This document shows positions 42,561 to 50,706 of a stretch of DNA of 64,000 bases, piece after piece. The stretch spans positions 1-64,000 of the forward strand of contig JBJOHO010000020.1 in the NCBI GenBank assembly GCA_046047615.1, written 5' to 3'. A program made the translations under genes and the position numbers. Position 1 is the stretch's first letter; the number at the start of each line of letters is the position of its first letter. This DNA comes from ZC4RG30 sp046047615. Its GTDB lineage: Bacteria; Pseudomonadota; Gammaproteobacteria; Steroidobacterales; Steroidobacteraceae. A model generated the notes under the pieces. The model saw only the letters and a list, made by a program, of their open reading frames with translations, had not been told where the DNA came from and made no database searches.

Positions 42561-44549
42561 TCAGCCGGTCAGCAGGACGGCCTCGGCATGTTCGAGCTCC
42601 TCCGGCAGGCCGAGGATGACCAGCGCATCACCCTCGCGGAGCATGGTGTCCGCGTCCGGATCGCGCCCGGTGATACCGTCACGGCGCAGTGCCGTGAGCC
42701 GCACCCGGGCACCATGAGCCAGCACGTCGGACCAGCGCAGGCCGACCGCCCACGCCTGGGGCGGCAGCACCACGGTGGCCACGGCTTCGGCGGGTACGGC
42801 ATCCTCGTCAGTGGCGTCTCCGCCGGCCTCGCTGGGGATCACTGCACGCAGGCTGGCGTAGCGCCTGCTGCGGATCTCGCCGACCGTGCGCACCACGCGC
42901 GATACCGGCACCCGCAACAGCATCAGCACGTGCGTGGCGAGCATGAGACTCGCTTCGAAAGTCTCCGGCACCACCTCCGTGGCGCCGGCCCGTGTCAGCG
43001 ACTCGACGCCGGTGTCGTCGGCGGTACGCACCAGCACCGGCACATCGCCGCGCAGGCGACGTACTGCCGAGACGATGCCCACGGCGATGGCCGGATCGGC
43101 GAAGGACACAACCACTGCACTGGCCTGGTCGAGGCCGCAACCGACCAGCACGTCCTCGTCGGAACTGTCGCCGTAGACCACCGGCTCACCGGCCTGCCGC
43201 GCCGGCCGCACGCGCCCGAGGTCAAGGTCGATGGCGATGTACTCGAAGCCCTGCGATTGCAGCACCCGGGCGATGTTCTGGCCGACGCGGCCGAAACCGC
43301 AGAGGATGACGTGCTCGCGCCGCGCCACATCCACCGTGGCGGCATCGCCGACGTCGATGCGCGGCCCCGGCGGGCCGCGCTCGCGCAACAGGAAGCGCGC
43401 CACGTTGCGGTTGTAGCGGATCCCCAGCGGCGTGAGCAGCATGCTGGTGACCAGCGCCACCAGCAGCGGTTGCCCGATCTCCGCCGGCAGGACCTGCGCC
43501 GGCAGCATCAGCGTCAGCAGGGCGACGCCGAACTCGCCACCACCGCCCAGCACCAGGCCGGTGCGCAATGCCTTGAAAGGCGTGGCCACGAAACGGCGCG
43601 CCGCAATGGCCGCCATGGCGACCTTGCCGACGATCAGCGCCGCGACCATCGCCGAGATGAACCAGAACTGCGCCAGCAGCACGCCGAGATCGAGCAGCAT
43701 GCCGACAGAGATGAAGAACAGCCCCAGCAGCAGCTCGCGGAAAGGCCGGATGACCGCCTCGACCTGGTGACGGTATTCGGTCTCGGCCAGCAACATCCCG
43801 GCGAGAAATCCTCCCAGCGCCATCGACAGCCCCGCGACCTCGGTGACGTAGCCCAGGCCCAGCACCACCAGCAGCACCGCCAGCGTGAACAACTCGCGCA
43901 GCCGGCTGCGGGCAATTTCCACGAACAGCGGACGCAGCGCCCAGCGACCCAGGGCCAGCACCAGCACCAGCGCGATGCCACCCACCGCCAGCGCCCGCAG
44001 CACGCCGGCCGCATCGAGGGCATGGTCGAGCGAGCCCTCGGCCAGCGCCGTGGCCAGCGCCAGCAAGGGCACGAAGGCCAGATCCTGGAACAGCAGCACG
44101 GCCAGCGACAGGCGGCCATGCGTGCGGTTGACCTCGGACTGCTCGGTGAGCTGCCGCATGACGATGGCGGTGGAGGCCATGGCCAAGGCGCCGCCCAGCA
44201 CGGTGGCGGGCAACCAGCCGATGCCCGCCAGGCGGGCGACCACGGTGAACAGCCCACCAGTCAACAGGACCTGCAGGGCGCCGAGCCCGAACACCTCGCG
44301 GCGCATGGCCACCATGCGCGGCCAGGAAAACTCCAGACCGAGCGTGAACAGCAGGAACACCACGCCGATCTCGGCCAGGTGCCGTGTGAGTTCGGTCTGC
44401 TCCACCCAGCCGAGCGCAAACGGCCCCAGACCCAGACCGACGAAGACATAGCCCAACAGCGGCGGCAGGCCCAGGCGCCGTGCCGCGGTGACCACCACGA
44501 TGGAGGCCACCAGCAGCAGCAGCACCTGCAGGAAGGGTTGTCCGGTCAT
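42561..44549 (-). CDS. CPA2-family monovalent cation:proton antiporter (KefB/YbaL-like) with TrkA domains
   Basis: The start MTGQPFLQVLLLLVAS at 44549 gives 662 residues. Residues 5-385 are the antiporter membrane domain (LPPLLGYVFVGLGLGPFALG, LFTLGLEFSWPRM, LAVLLFQDLAFVPLLALATA, GLVLGGGGEFGVALLTLML). A TrkA-N nucleotide-binding domain follows (HVILCGFGRVGQNIARVL, VVYGDSSDEDVL), then a TrkA-C domain near the C-terminus. Members exchange K+ or Na+ for H+, often gated by nucleotides or glutathione. It lies 64 bases downstream of the TonB-like gene, so it may share the long leftward transcript or have its own promoter. Confidence 0.94.
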   Translation of the reverse strand: MTGQPFLQVLLLLVASIVVVTAARRLGLPPLLGYVFVGLGLGPFALGWVEQTELTRHLAEIGVVFLLFTLGLEFSWPRMVAMRREVFGLGALQVLLTGGLFTVVARLAGIGWLPATVLGGALAMASTAIVMRQLTEQSEVNRTHGRLSLAVLLFQDLAFVPLLALATALAEGSLDHALDAAGVLRALAVGGIALVLVLALGRWALRPLFVEIARSRLRELFTLAVLLVVLGLGYVTEVAGLSMALGGFLAGMLLAETEYRHQVEAVIRPFRELLLGLFFISVGMLLDLGVLLAQFWFISAMVAALIVGKVAMAAIAARRFVATPFKALRTGLVLGGGGEFGVALLTLMLPAQVLPAEIGQPLLVALVTSMLLTPLGIRYNRNVARFLLRERGPPGPRIDVGDAATVDVARREHVILCGFGRVGQNIARVLQSQGFEYIAIDLDLGRVRPARQAGEPVVYGDSSDEDVLVGCGLDQASAVVVSFADPAIAVGIVSAVRRLRGDVPVLVRTADDTGVESLTRAGATEVVPETFEASLMLATHVLMLLRVPVSRVVRTVGEIRSRRYASLRAVIPSEAGGDATDEDAVPAEAVATVVLPPQAWAVGLRWSDVLAHGARVRLTALRRDGITGRDPDADTMLREGDALVILGLPEELEHAEAVLLTG

Positions 44550-44613
44550 GCCCGCTACGCTACGGACAGCCGCCGCCCCCTGCAATCAGGACAACACCGC
44601 CAGGCCGGCGCGC

Positions 44614-45549
44614 TCAGGCCGGGAAGAACTCGATCGGCTTGGTGGTGGTCATCACCGCCACGTCCTTGTCTTCGAAACGTATCTGCCGCACGCGCGCCAC
44701 GATCTTGCGCTCCAGTTCGGCATCGCCCAGCTCGGAGGACAGGACGCGACAGGCGGTGACCTCGCCGGAGGGCGCGATGGTGAACTCCAGCACCAGCTTG
44801 CCCTGCAGTTCCGGACGCTCGCGCAGGGCACGGCTGTAGAGCGCGTGGATGGCGCCTTTGTGGCGGTCGAAGACCTGCTCGATCTCCTCCGGGCTGCGCG
44901 CGGCCTTGCCACTGCTGCCCTGCCGCGACACCGCCGGACGCGCCGCGGCGTTGGCCAGCGCGGAGCCGACCGTCGTCGCCTCATGGTCCTTCAGCGACCC
45001 GGCGCCGGCACCGAAGCCGCGACTGGCCGGGGCCGTGGCAACACCCGCACTGCCACTGCCGGCGCGCGCGGCGATCAGCGAACGCTCGGCCCGCGGCGTG
45101 CCGTTGACGGTACCGCTCAGCTGCCGGGTCGGCGCGGCGGGGGCCGCGTCGATCGACTGGCGCAGGTCGGCGAAGGCCTCGGCGTACTGGTTGATGGCAC
45201 GTTCGGCACTGCGGCGGGCCTCGACCTTGCGGTCCGGCTGCGGACGCGGCGCGGGGCGTGCCTGCGGCGCGGGCACCGGTTCGACCTCGACCTCCACCGG
45301 CGGCGCTGGGGGTGGCGGCCTGGGGGGCGCGGATTGCATCAACTGCACCAGGCGCTCGGGCACGGCCTCGGCCGGAGCCTGTTCGGGGCGTGGCAGTTCG
45401 ATCCACGGGATGACGAGACCGGCCAGCAGCACGGCCAGCAAGGCCGCGCCCACATGGCGGCGGAAACGGCGTTCCCCGGCCTCGTCGACGTCCCAAGGCA
45501 GCTCGTAGCTGCGATATGCGGCGGCAACCACAGTGTGCTCCGGTGTCAC
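44614..45549 (-). CDS. TonB-like protein with AgmX/PglI-type C-terminal domain
   Basis: The 311-residue protein has a cytosolic start, one helix (HVGAALLAVLLAGLVIP), a Pro-rich periplasmic arm (PPRPPPPAPPVEVEVEPVPA) and a C-terminal domain (about 215-310) with EEIEQVFDRHKGAIHALYSRAL, LQGKLVLEFTIAPSGEVTA and IVARVRQIRFE. This is the AgmX/PglI variant of the TonB C-terminal fold, known from the Myxococcus gliding machinery. It should carry energy from the ExbB/ExbD motor to outer-membrane or periplasmic partners. The start is a GTG overlapping the stop of the first ExbD gene (GTGA). It is the last gene of the 12-gene run. Confidence 0.87.
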   Translation of the reverse strand: MTPEHTVVAAAYRSYELPWDVDEAGERRFRRHVGAALLAVLLAGLVIPWIELPRPEQAPAEAVPERLVQLMQSAPPRPPPPAPPVEVEVEPVPAPQARPAPRPQPDRKVEARRSAERAINQYAEAFADLRQSIDAAPAAPTRQLSGTVNGTPRAERSLIAARAGSGSAGVATAPASRGFGAGAGSLKDHEATTVGSALANAAARPAVSRQGSSGKAARSPEEIEQVFDRHKGAIHALYSRALRERPELQGKLVLEFTIAPSGEVTACRVLSSELGDAELERKIVARVRQIRFEDKDVAVMTTTKPIEFFPA

Positions 45550-46046
45550 AGAGGCGTGAAGGTGGCAGGATCCAGCGTCTTGTCCTTCTGGACGAGCGCC
45601 AGCGAAACGCGGCCATAGCCTGCCGCGGTACAGGTGTGCATCACCTTCCTGAGAACTTCGTAGGCGATGCGCTTGTCACCCATGATCGTGATCTCCTGGT
45701 CCTGTGGTGCCAACCGCGGCCGCTGCAACACGCGCTGCAGCGCAGCCAGCTGCGGGCCCTCCTCACGGCGCACCTCGTCGAGCGAGGCAATGCGCTCGCC
45801 CTGCACGAACAGCGCCTCGGGCGTCAGCGTCACCACCACCGTCTCGCGGGGCCGCGACTCGCTGACCGATTCGGGGATCTGGATGCCCTGCGTGTTCTGC
45901 ACGACCTCCACTTCCGTGGAATAGACGAGCAGGAAGGCCACCAGCACGCTGAGGATGTCGATCATCGGGATCAGGTTGATCTCGGCGTCGGTGCGGTTGC
46001 GCAGGTGGTGCACCAGCATGCGCCGGGCACGTGCGGACATCTTCAT
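45546..46046 (-). CDS. ExbD/TolR-family protein (first of two)
   Basis: The 166-residue protein has a short cytosolic part, one helix with the proton-carrying Asp (INLIPMIDILSVLVAFLLVY) and a periplasmic domain ending with EVLRKVMHTCTAAGYGRVSL, the usual ExbD/TolR dimer region. It forms the H+ channel with the ExbB-like protein. Both ends overlap their neighbours by 4 bases. Confidence 0.94.
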   Translation of the reverse strand: MKMSARARRMLVHHLRNRTDAEINLIPMIDILSVLVAFLLVYSTEVEVVQNTQGIQIPESVSESRPRETVVVTLTPEALFVQGERIASLDEVRREEGPQLAALQRVLQRPRLAPQDQEITIMGDKRIAYEVLRKVMHTCTAAGYGRVSLALVQKDKTLDPATFTPL

Positions 46047-46576
46047 CGGCGGCCTCCCTTGCCCATGGCGGCCACGGGCGGTGCGTCCCCCATCGAGATG
46101 GACGGGAACAGCTCGCCCTGCACGAGGCGGCCCTCGATCCGCTGCTCGACCACGCGCACCGTGTCCATCACCTGCACGATCTCATCGTACGGCGTCTGCG
46201 GCTCGGCCAGCAGCAAGGCCTCGGTCTTGCGCGGGAAGCGTGCCTTCAGCTGCTGCAGATAGGCTGACAGCGCGGCCAGGTCCTGCGTGCCTGCGGCGTT
46301 GCGCGGAAAGCTGGCCAGCGGCCCCGTGACGCGATCGGCCACCTGCAACTGGTCACGCCTCAGGATGACCTCCAGCTGCAGGTCCTCCGGCAAGGCCAAG
46401 GCCGGACCGCCGGCGGCCGGCACCTGCAACTCGAGGATCACGGTGCGCGAGAACACCGCTGTCATCAGCAGGAAGGTCACCAGCACGGTGAAGATGTCGA
46501 TCATCGGCACCAGCAGCAGTTCGCCGGGCTTGCGCTGCCGGCGCAGCAGCTTGCGCAGCGTCTGGTTGCGCGTCAT
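46043..46576 (-). CDS. ExbD/TolR-family protein (second of two)
   Basis: The start MTRNQTLRKLLRRQRKPGEL at 46576 overlaps the ExbB-like stop and gives 177 residues. The helix carries the essential Asp in LLLVPMIDIFTVLVTFLLMT, and the periplasmic domain contains LQLEVILRRDQLQVADRV and YDEIVQVMDTVRVVEQR. Two ExbD paralogues per ExbB are seen in gliding-type and plant-pathogen Exb systems and suggest a heteromeric channel. Confidence 0.93.
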   Translation of the reverse strand: MTRNQTLRKLLRRQRKPGELLLVPMIDIFTVLVTFLLMTAVFSRTVILELQVPAAGGPALALPEDLQLEVILRRDQLQVADRVTGPLASFPRNAAGTQDLAALSAYLQQLKARFPRKTEALLLAEPQTPYDEIVQVMDTVRVVEQRIEGRLVQGELFPSISMGDAPPVAAMGKGGRR

Positions 46577-47208
46577 GCGCGGCGCTCGGTGATCGCGTTG
46601 AGGAACTTCACCGAGACCATTTCGAGGCTGTCGATCACCTCGGTGGTGCGCGTCTGCAGGTAGCTGTGGACCAGCAACAGCGGCACCGCCGTCATCAGGC
46701 CGAAGGCCGTGCAGTTCATGGCCACCGAGATGCTGGCCGACAGCAGGTTGGCCTTCTCGGCGGGGTTGACGGTGGCAACGGCGCCGAAGGCGCTGATCAG
46801 GCCCATCACGGTGCCCAGCAGGCCCAGCAGCGTCGCCAGGTTGGCGAAGGTGGCCAGGTAATGCGTCCGGCGCTCCAGGCGCGGCACGATTTCCATCAAG
46901 CTCTCCTCCATGGCCTTCTCGATGTCGTCGCGGCGTCGCGCGCTGCCGACGCGGGCGAGGCCGTAGGAGAGGATCTGGCCGATGGCCGCGTCGGAATCGC
47001 CCGCCGCGCGCGTGGCCGCCTCGAAGTCGCCCTTCTCGATCAGCGGCGCCACCTGCGTCCACAGCGCCTTGTTGCGGGCCGTGGTGCGCAGCAGGAAGAC
47101 ATAGCGCTCGAGGGCAATGGCCGTGGCCACCACCAGCACCACGGCGATGGGATACATGAAGTGGCCACCGGCCTGGAAGAATCCGACGATCAGGTTGAAA
47201 AGGTCCAT
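46573..47208 (-). CDS. MotA/TolQ/ExbB proton channel protein
   Basis: The start MDLFNLIVGFFQAGGHFMYP at 47208 gives 211 residues. The order of parts is typical: first helix (YPIAVVLVVATAIALERYVF), a cytosolic loop, then two helices beginning ATFANLATLLGLLGTVMGLI and MNCTAFGLMTAVPLLLVHSY. The conserved Thr and Gly of the channel helix are present. It builds the stator of the proton motor with the two ExbD proteins. It lies 34 bases after the gene for a small secreted protein. Confidence 0.95.
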   Translation of the reverse strand: MDLFNLIVGFFQAGGHFMYPIAVVLVVATAIALERYVFLLRTTARNKALWTQVAPLIEKGDFEAATRAAGDSDAAIGQILSYGLARVGSARRRDDIEKAMEESLMEIVPRLERRTHYLATFANLATLLGLLGTVMGLISAFGAVATVNPAEKANLLSASISVAMNCTAFGLMTAVPLLLVHSYLQTRTTEVIDSLEMVSVKFLNAITERRA

Positions 47209-47242
47209 GGTTGAGCTCCGTGCGGGGGTTCGGGTCAGGGGA

Positions 47243-47587
47243 TCAGGGGGTCCGGGCTGCTGCCGCCGGACGGGGCTGCAGCGCGTTGAAGTAGCGCAAT
47301 TGGCGCTGGAACACGTCGCGGTCCAGCGGCTGCAGGGCCTCTTCAAGCAGGCTGCTGGACGGCCGGCCCGAGAGGTCTCCCGGTGTCGCGGCCTTCCAAG
47401 GCACGACGTAGAGCACGCGCGGCAGTTCGCGGTTGCCGGTCACGACGGTGGTGCCAAGGTCGACGCGGTCGACGGTCTTGTCGGCGGTCTTGTCGGCGGC
47501 CGGCTCGGCCGCGCCGGCTGCCCACACGGCACACAGCAACAGCAGCGGAGTCCGGCGACCGACGAGAGGCGGGAAGAGACAGATCAT
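47243..47587 (-). CDS. Small secreted protein of the Exb/TPR operon, unknown function
   Basis: The 114-residue product has a signal peptide (MICLFPPLVGRRTPLLLLCAVWAAGAAEP) and a mature part of about 85 residues with VDLGTTVVTGNRELPRVLYVV and EEALQPLDRDVFQRQLRYFN. No family is recognised. It overlaps the stop of the 1040-residue TPR gene by 4 bases, so it is an integral part of the operon and may be a periplasmic subunit. TVVTGNRELP hints at a strand-turn-strand unit only. Confidence 0.7.
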   Translation of the reverse strand: MICLFPPLVGRRTPLLLLCAVWAAGAAEPAADKTADKTVDRVDLGTTVVTGNRELPRVLYVVPWKAATPGDLSGRPSSSLLEEALQPLDRDVFQRQLRYFNALQPRPAAAARTP

Positions 47588-50500
47588 GTGCGGGGTTCCT
47601 CGACAGCATCGGCGGCAGAAGAAGTGGCAGGCTTGGCCTGCAGTTCGGCGAGCCAGGCCCGTACGGGCAGCTCATCCGGGCTCACCGCATGCAGGCGCTG
47701 CAGCAACGCCACGCCGGCCACACTGTCCTGGCGGTGTTTCAGGGCCAGCACGGCCGCATTGCGCAGTGCCGGCGCGAAGGCGGGATCCTGCTGGAGCACG
47801 GCGTCGAGGGCCGTGGCCGCAGCAGCGGTGTCTCCGGCGGTGAGCAAGGCCAAAGCAGCCTCGTACTGGGCTGCGAAGGCGGCACGCGGATCCTCCGGCG
47901 GCAGCTGGCGCAGGGGATTGGTGCGCTGCTCCTGCAGCACGTAACGTCCCGGCACAAGTTCTTTCAGCGCGGCAAGGCTGGCCTGGACGCCATCGTTGAA
48001 CAGGCCATCGCGCAGCCGGCCAAGATTCGCCTCGTGCAGCGAGATGGCCTGTTCCTCGAAAGGAATCGCCTGCTCCTCCAGCAACAGGTCGTACTGCTCG
48101 CGTGCGTCGGCCGACAGGCGCGGCGGCCGCTCTGAAGCCAGCAGGTCCTGCGCCAGCCGACGGTACAACTCCGCGATCTGGTGGTCGGCCTGCGTGGTCA
48201 CGTCAGCCACGCCATAGGCGCTGGCCTCGCGCAGCGCGGACAAGGCGGCATCGAGCCCCTTGCGCTTGGCGGCCAGGCTGCGGTTCAACGGGTTCTTCAG
48301 CGGCAGGGCGGCGAAGGCTGCGCGCGCCGGCTGGGCCAGCGCGAGGCGGGCGCGGGCCGCGAGCAGGCGCGTGCGGTCGCTGCGTGCCGGTCCCGCCGCA
48401 GCGTCGGCTGCCACCAGCGCCTCGCGCCAGCGCCGCATGGCCTGCGCGTCGCCGCTGGCCAGCGCCAGTTCCAGCAGCTGCTGCCGGTCCTCGATGCGCT
48501 GGGCCACGTTGCCGGGGTACTGCTGCAGCAGGCGTTGCAGCAGGCTGGCCTGGCGGGCGGCGTCGGCAGCCTTGCCGGCGTTTTCGGCGGCCAGCGCCAG
48601 CGCCTCTTCCCGCACCGCCGCTGTCTCGGCCGCGCGGTCGGCGATGCGCTCGTACTCGCGCGAGCTTGCCGCGTGGCGACCGTCCGCCGCATAGGCGACA
48701 GCCAGCTTCTGCGTCACCTCCGGCTGCAACGCGTGTTGCGGATGGTCGTTGCGGAAGGCCTCGAGCACATCGATGGCCTGGCTCCAGGACCCGGCCGCGA
48801 GCAGGACTGCCGCCGCGTCATAGCGGGCCGTCACTGCCACCGGGGAGGCGGGTGCCACCGCGGCGACTCGCAGGAAACCGGCCGCGGCCGCAGCGCTGTC
48901 GCCTGCTGCACGACGCACCTCCGCCTGGCGGTAGACCGCGACTGCCAAGCGCTCCTGCAGATCGCGATGTTCCGCGCTGCCGGGCTCGGCCTGGGCAAGC
49001 GCACCGGTCCATGCGAGCTCGGCGGCCGCGTGGTCACCTTGATCGAAGGCGACTTGACCCATCACACCCTGTGCGATCCGCTGGCGCTCGCGGGTGGGCG
49101 CCGGCTGGCGGGCCAGCAACTGCTGCGCCGCCGTGACGGCGCGCGCGCCGTCGCCGGAAGCGTGCAGTGCCTCGACGGCACGCACCAGCACGCCCTCGGC
49201 GTCCTCGTGCGACGGGAAGCGCGTGGCAAAGCGCAATGCCGACTCCAGTCCCTGCTGTCGCCAGGCCGCACGCTGTGGCTCCGCCAGGGTGGTCTCGGCG
49301 CGGGCGTAGGCCCCCAGCGCGGCGTAACCGGCGCGTGCTGCGTCCGCATCCTGCGCACCCTCGTAAGCGCGCGTCTCGAACTCGGCCACCGACTCGGCGT
49401 GGCGCCCGCTGGAAAACAACGCCTCGGCAAGGAGCAGCCGCGTACGATCGCGCTGGCTGTCGTCCGGGAACTGCTGCAGCTGCAGCCTGTGGTAGCGGAT
49501 GGCCTGCTGCCACTCGGCGTCACCACCGCCGCCCTGGGCCGCAGCGTGGTGCCACTGGGCAACGTCGGCGACATGGCTGCGCAGCTCAGCCGCCACCGCC
49601 GGGAACTGCGCGCGTTCACGGCCTGCCCAGAACGGCGCGTTGAAGTTGTATGCGTCGATGAAGGCGCGTTTGGCCGCAAGCACCTGCGACACGAAGCCGC
49701 CCTGGCGCAGGGCCTCGATGGCACGGCTGGCCAGCAGCGGTGCCTGCACATGCCCGGGCTGCGCGCGGCCGAAGGCAGCCAGTGCCGCAGCCGCGTCCTG
49801 GAAGCGCTGCTTTTCGATGTACAGCTCGCCCAGCCGGCCGTGCAGCAACACGGCATGCGGCGGCGTGCCCGAAGCCTGCACGAAGCGTTCGAGCATGGCG
49901 GTGCCGTCGCCATCGGCGAAGGTGATCGCCATCACGCGCAGCGTGTCATCGACCAACTCCCTGTCCGCACGCGGGAGGCCTGAGAGCGGCCGCAGACCCT
50001 CTGGTGCCCGCGGGTCCTGCAGGCGCAGGGCCAGCAAGCGGTCAAAGGCTGCCAGACCTTCCTCGGCGCGGCCAGACTTGTACTGTGACCAGCCCAGCTT
50101 GTAGAGACTCTGCTGATGGAAGGCGGAGCGCACGCCCAGTGCCACCACCGCAGCATAGGCAGCTTCGGCCTCTGCATATCGGCCCGCCGAAAACAGCAGT
50201 TCGCCGCGACGGAACTGCACCTCTGCCAGCTCGCCCTGCGGATGCAGCCGGACGATGTCGTCCAGCACCTGCAAGGCCGCTTCCGGCTGGCCCGCGGCCT
50301 CATGGGCACGCGCCATCTGGTAGCGGACCTGGTCGTTGCGCGGATAGTCCGGGTAGGCCGCCAGCAGGGTCTGGTAGAGCGTGATGGCCTCCACCGCCGC
50401 CAGGTCGACGCGGCCGACGTCGCCAGCCATCTGCTCCAGGCCGCTGCCCTCCAGCGACAGGTCCGCCAGCCGGCGCATCGCCTCGGCACGGCGCAGCGGA

Positions 50501-50706
50501 TCGGCGTTGCGCATCTCGAGGAAACGACGGTACTGGTCCATCGCGCGCTGCGCGTTGGCCGGCGGCGCTGTATCGATGCGCAGCACGGGAGGGCGTTGGC
50601 GCAGGTCCTGCAGCGTGCTTGGCGCCTGTCCCGCGTGCGCTGCGGCCATCGCCGCCAACAGTGCAGCGCAGTGCAGCGTGGTGCGCAGGCGCGGCGAAGT
50701 GCTCAT
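47584..50706 (-). CDS. Large periplasmic TPR protein (1040 residues)
   Basis: The start MSTSPRLRTTLHCAALLAAM at 50706 provides a signal peptide cleaved near AHAGQA. The rest is made of helical TPR-like repeats, e.g. YQMARAHEAAGQPEAALQVL, FRRGELLFSAGRYAEAEAAY, LYKLGWSQYKSGRAEEGLAA and LLAEALFSSGRHAESVAEFE. Its size and place in an Exb operon resemble the TPR scaffold proteins of Glt/Agl-type envelope machines. It probably bridges the TonB-like protein and outer-membrane partners (inference). It overlaps the upstream TPR gene and the downstream small gene by 4 bases each. Confidence 0.88.
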   Translation of the reverse strand: MSTSPRLRTTLHCAALLAAMAAAHAGQAPSTLQDLRQRPPVLRIDTAPPANAQRAMDQYRRFLEMRNADPLRRAEAMRRLADLSLEGSGLEQMAGDVGRVDLAAVEAITLYQTLLAAYPDYPRNDQVRYQMARAHEAAGQPEAALQVLDDIVRLHPQGELAEVQFRRGELLFSAGRYAEAEAAYAAVVALGVRSAFHQQSLYKLGWSQYKSGRAEEGLAAFDRLLALRLQDPRAPEGLRPLSGLPRADRELVDDTLRVMAITFADGDGTAMLERFVQASGTPPHAVLLHGRLGELYIEKQRFQDAAAALAAFGRAQPGHVQAPLLASRAIEALRQGGFVSQVLAAKRAFIDAYNFNAPFWAGRERAQFPAVAAELRSHVADVAQWHHAAAQGGGGDAEWQQAIRYHRLQLQQFPDDSQRDRTRLLLAEALFSSGRHAESVAEFETRAYEGAQDADAARAGYAALGAYARAETTLAEPQRAAWRQQGLESALRFATRFPSHEDAEGVLVRAVEALHASGDGARAVTAAQQLLARQPAPTRERQRIAQGVMGQVAFDQGDHAAAELAWTGALAQAEPGSAEHRDLQERLAVAVYRQAEVRRAAGDSAAAAAGFLRVAAVAPASPVAVTARYDAAAVLLAAGSWSQAIDVLEAFRNDHPQHALQPEVTQKLAVAYAADGRHAASSREYERIADRAAETAAVREEALALAAENAGKAADAARQASLLQRLLQQYPGNVAQRIEDRQQLLELALASGDAQAMRRWREALVAADAAAGPARSDRTRLLAARARLALAQPARAAFAALPLKNPLNRSLAAKRKGLDAALSALREASAYGVADVTTQADHQIAELYRRLAQDLLASERPPRLSADAREQYDLLLEEQAIPFEEQAISLHEANLGRLRDGLFNDGVQASLAALKELVPGRYVLQEQRTNPLRQLPPEDPRAAFAAQYEAALALLTAGDTAAAATALDAVLQQDPAFAPALRNAAVLALKHRQDSVAGVALLQRLHAVSPDELPVRAWLAELQAKPATSSAADAVEEPRT

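Noticed and set aside
39633..44759. Very long plus-strand frames opposite the chemoreceptor and antiporter (39633-41858, 42588-44759)
   Set aside because: They mirror well-supported minus-strand genes and consist of Arg/His/Gln-rich sequence without domains.
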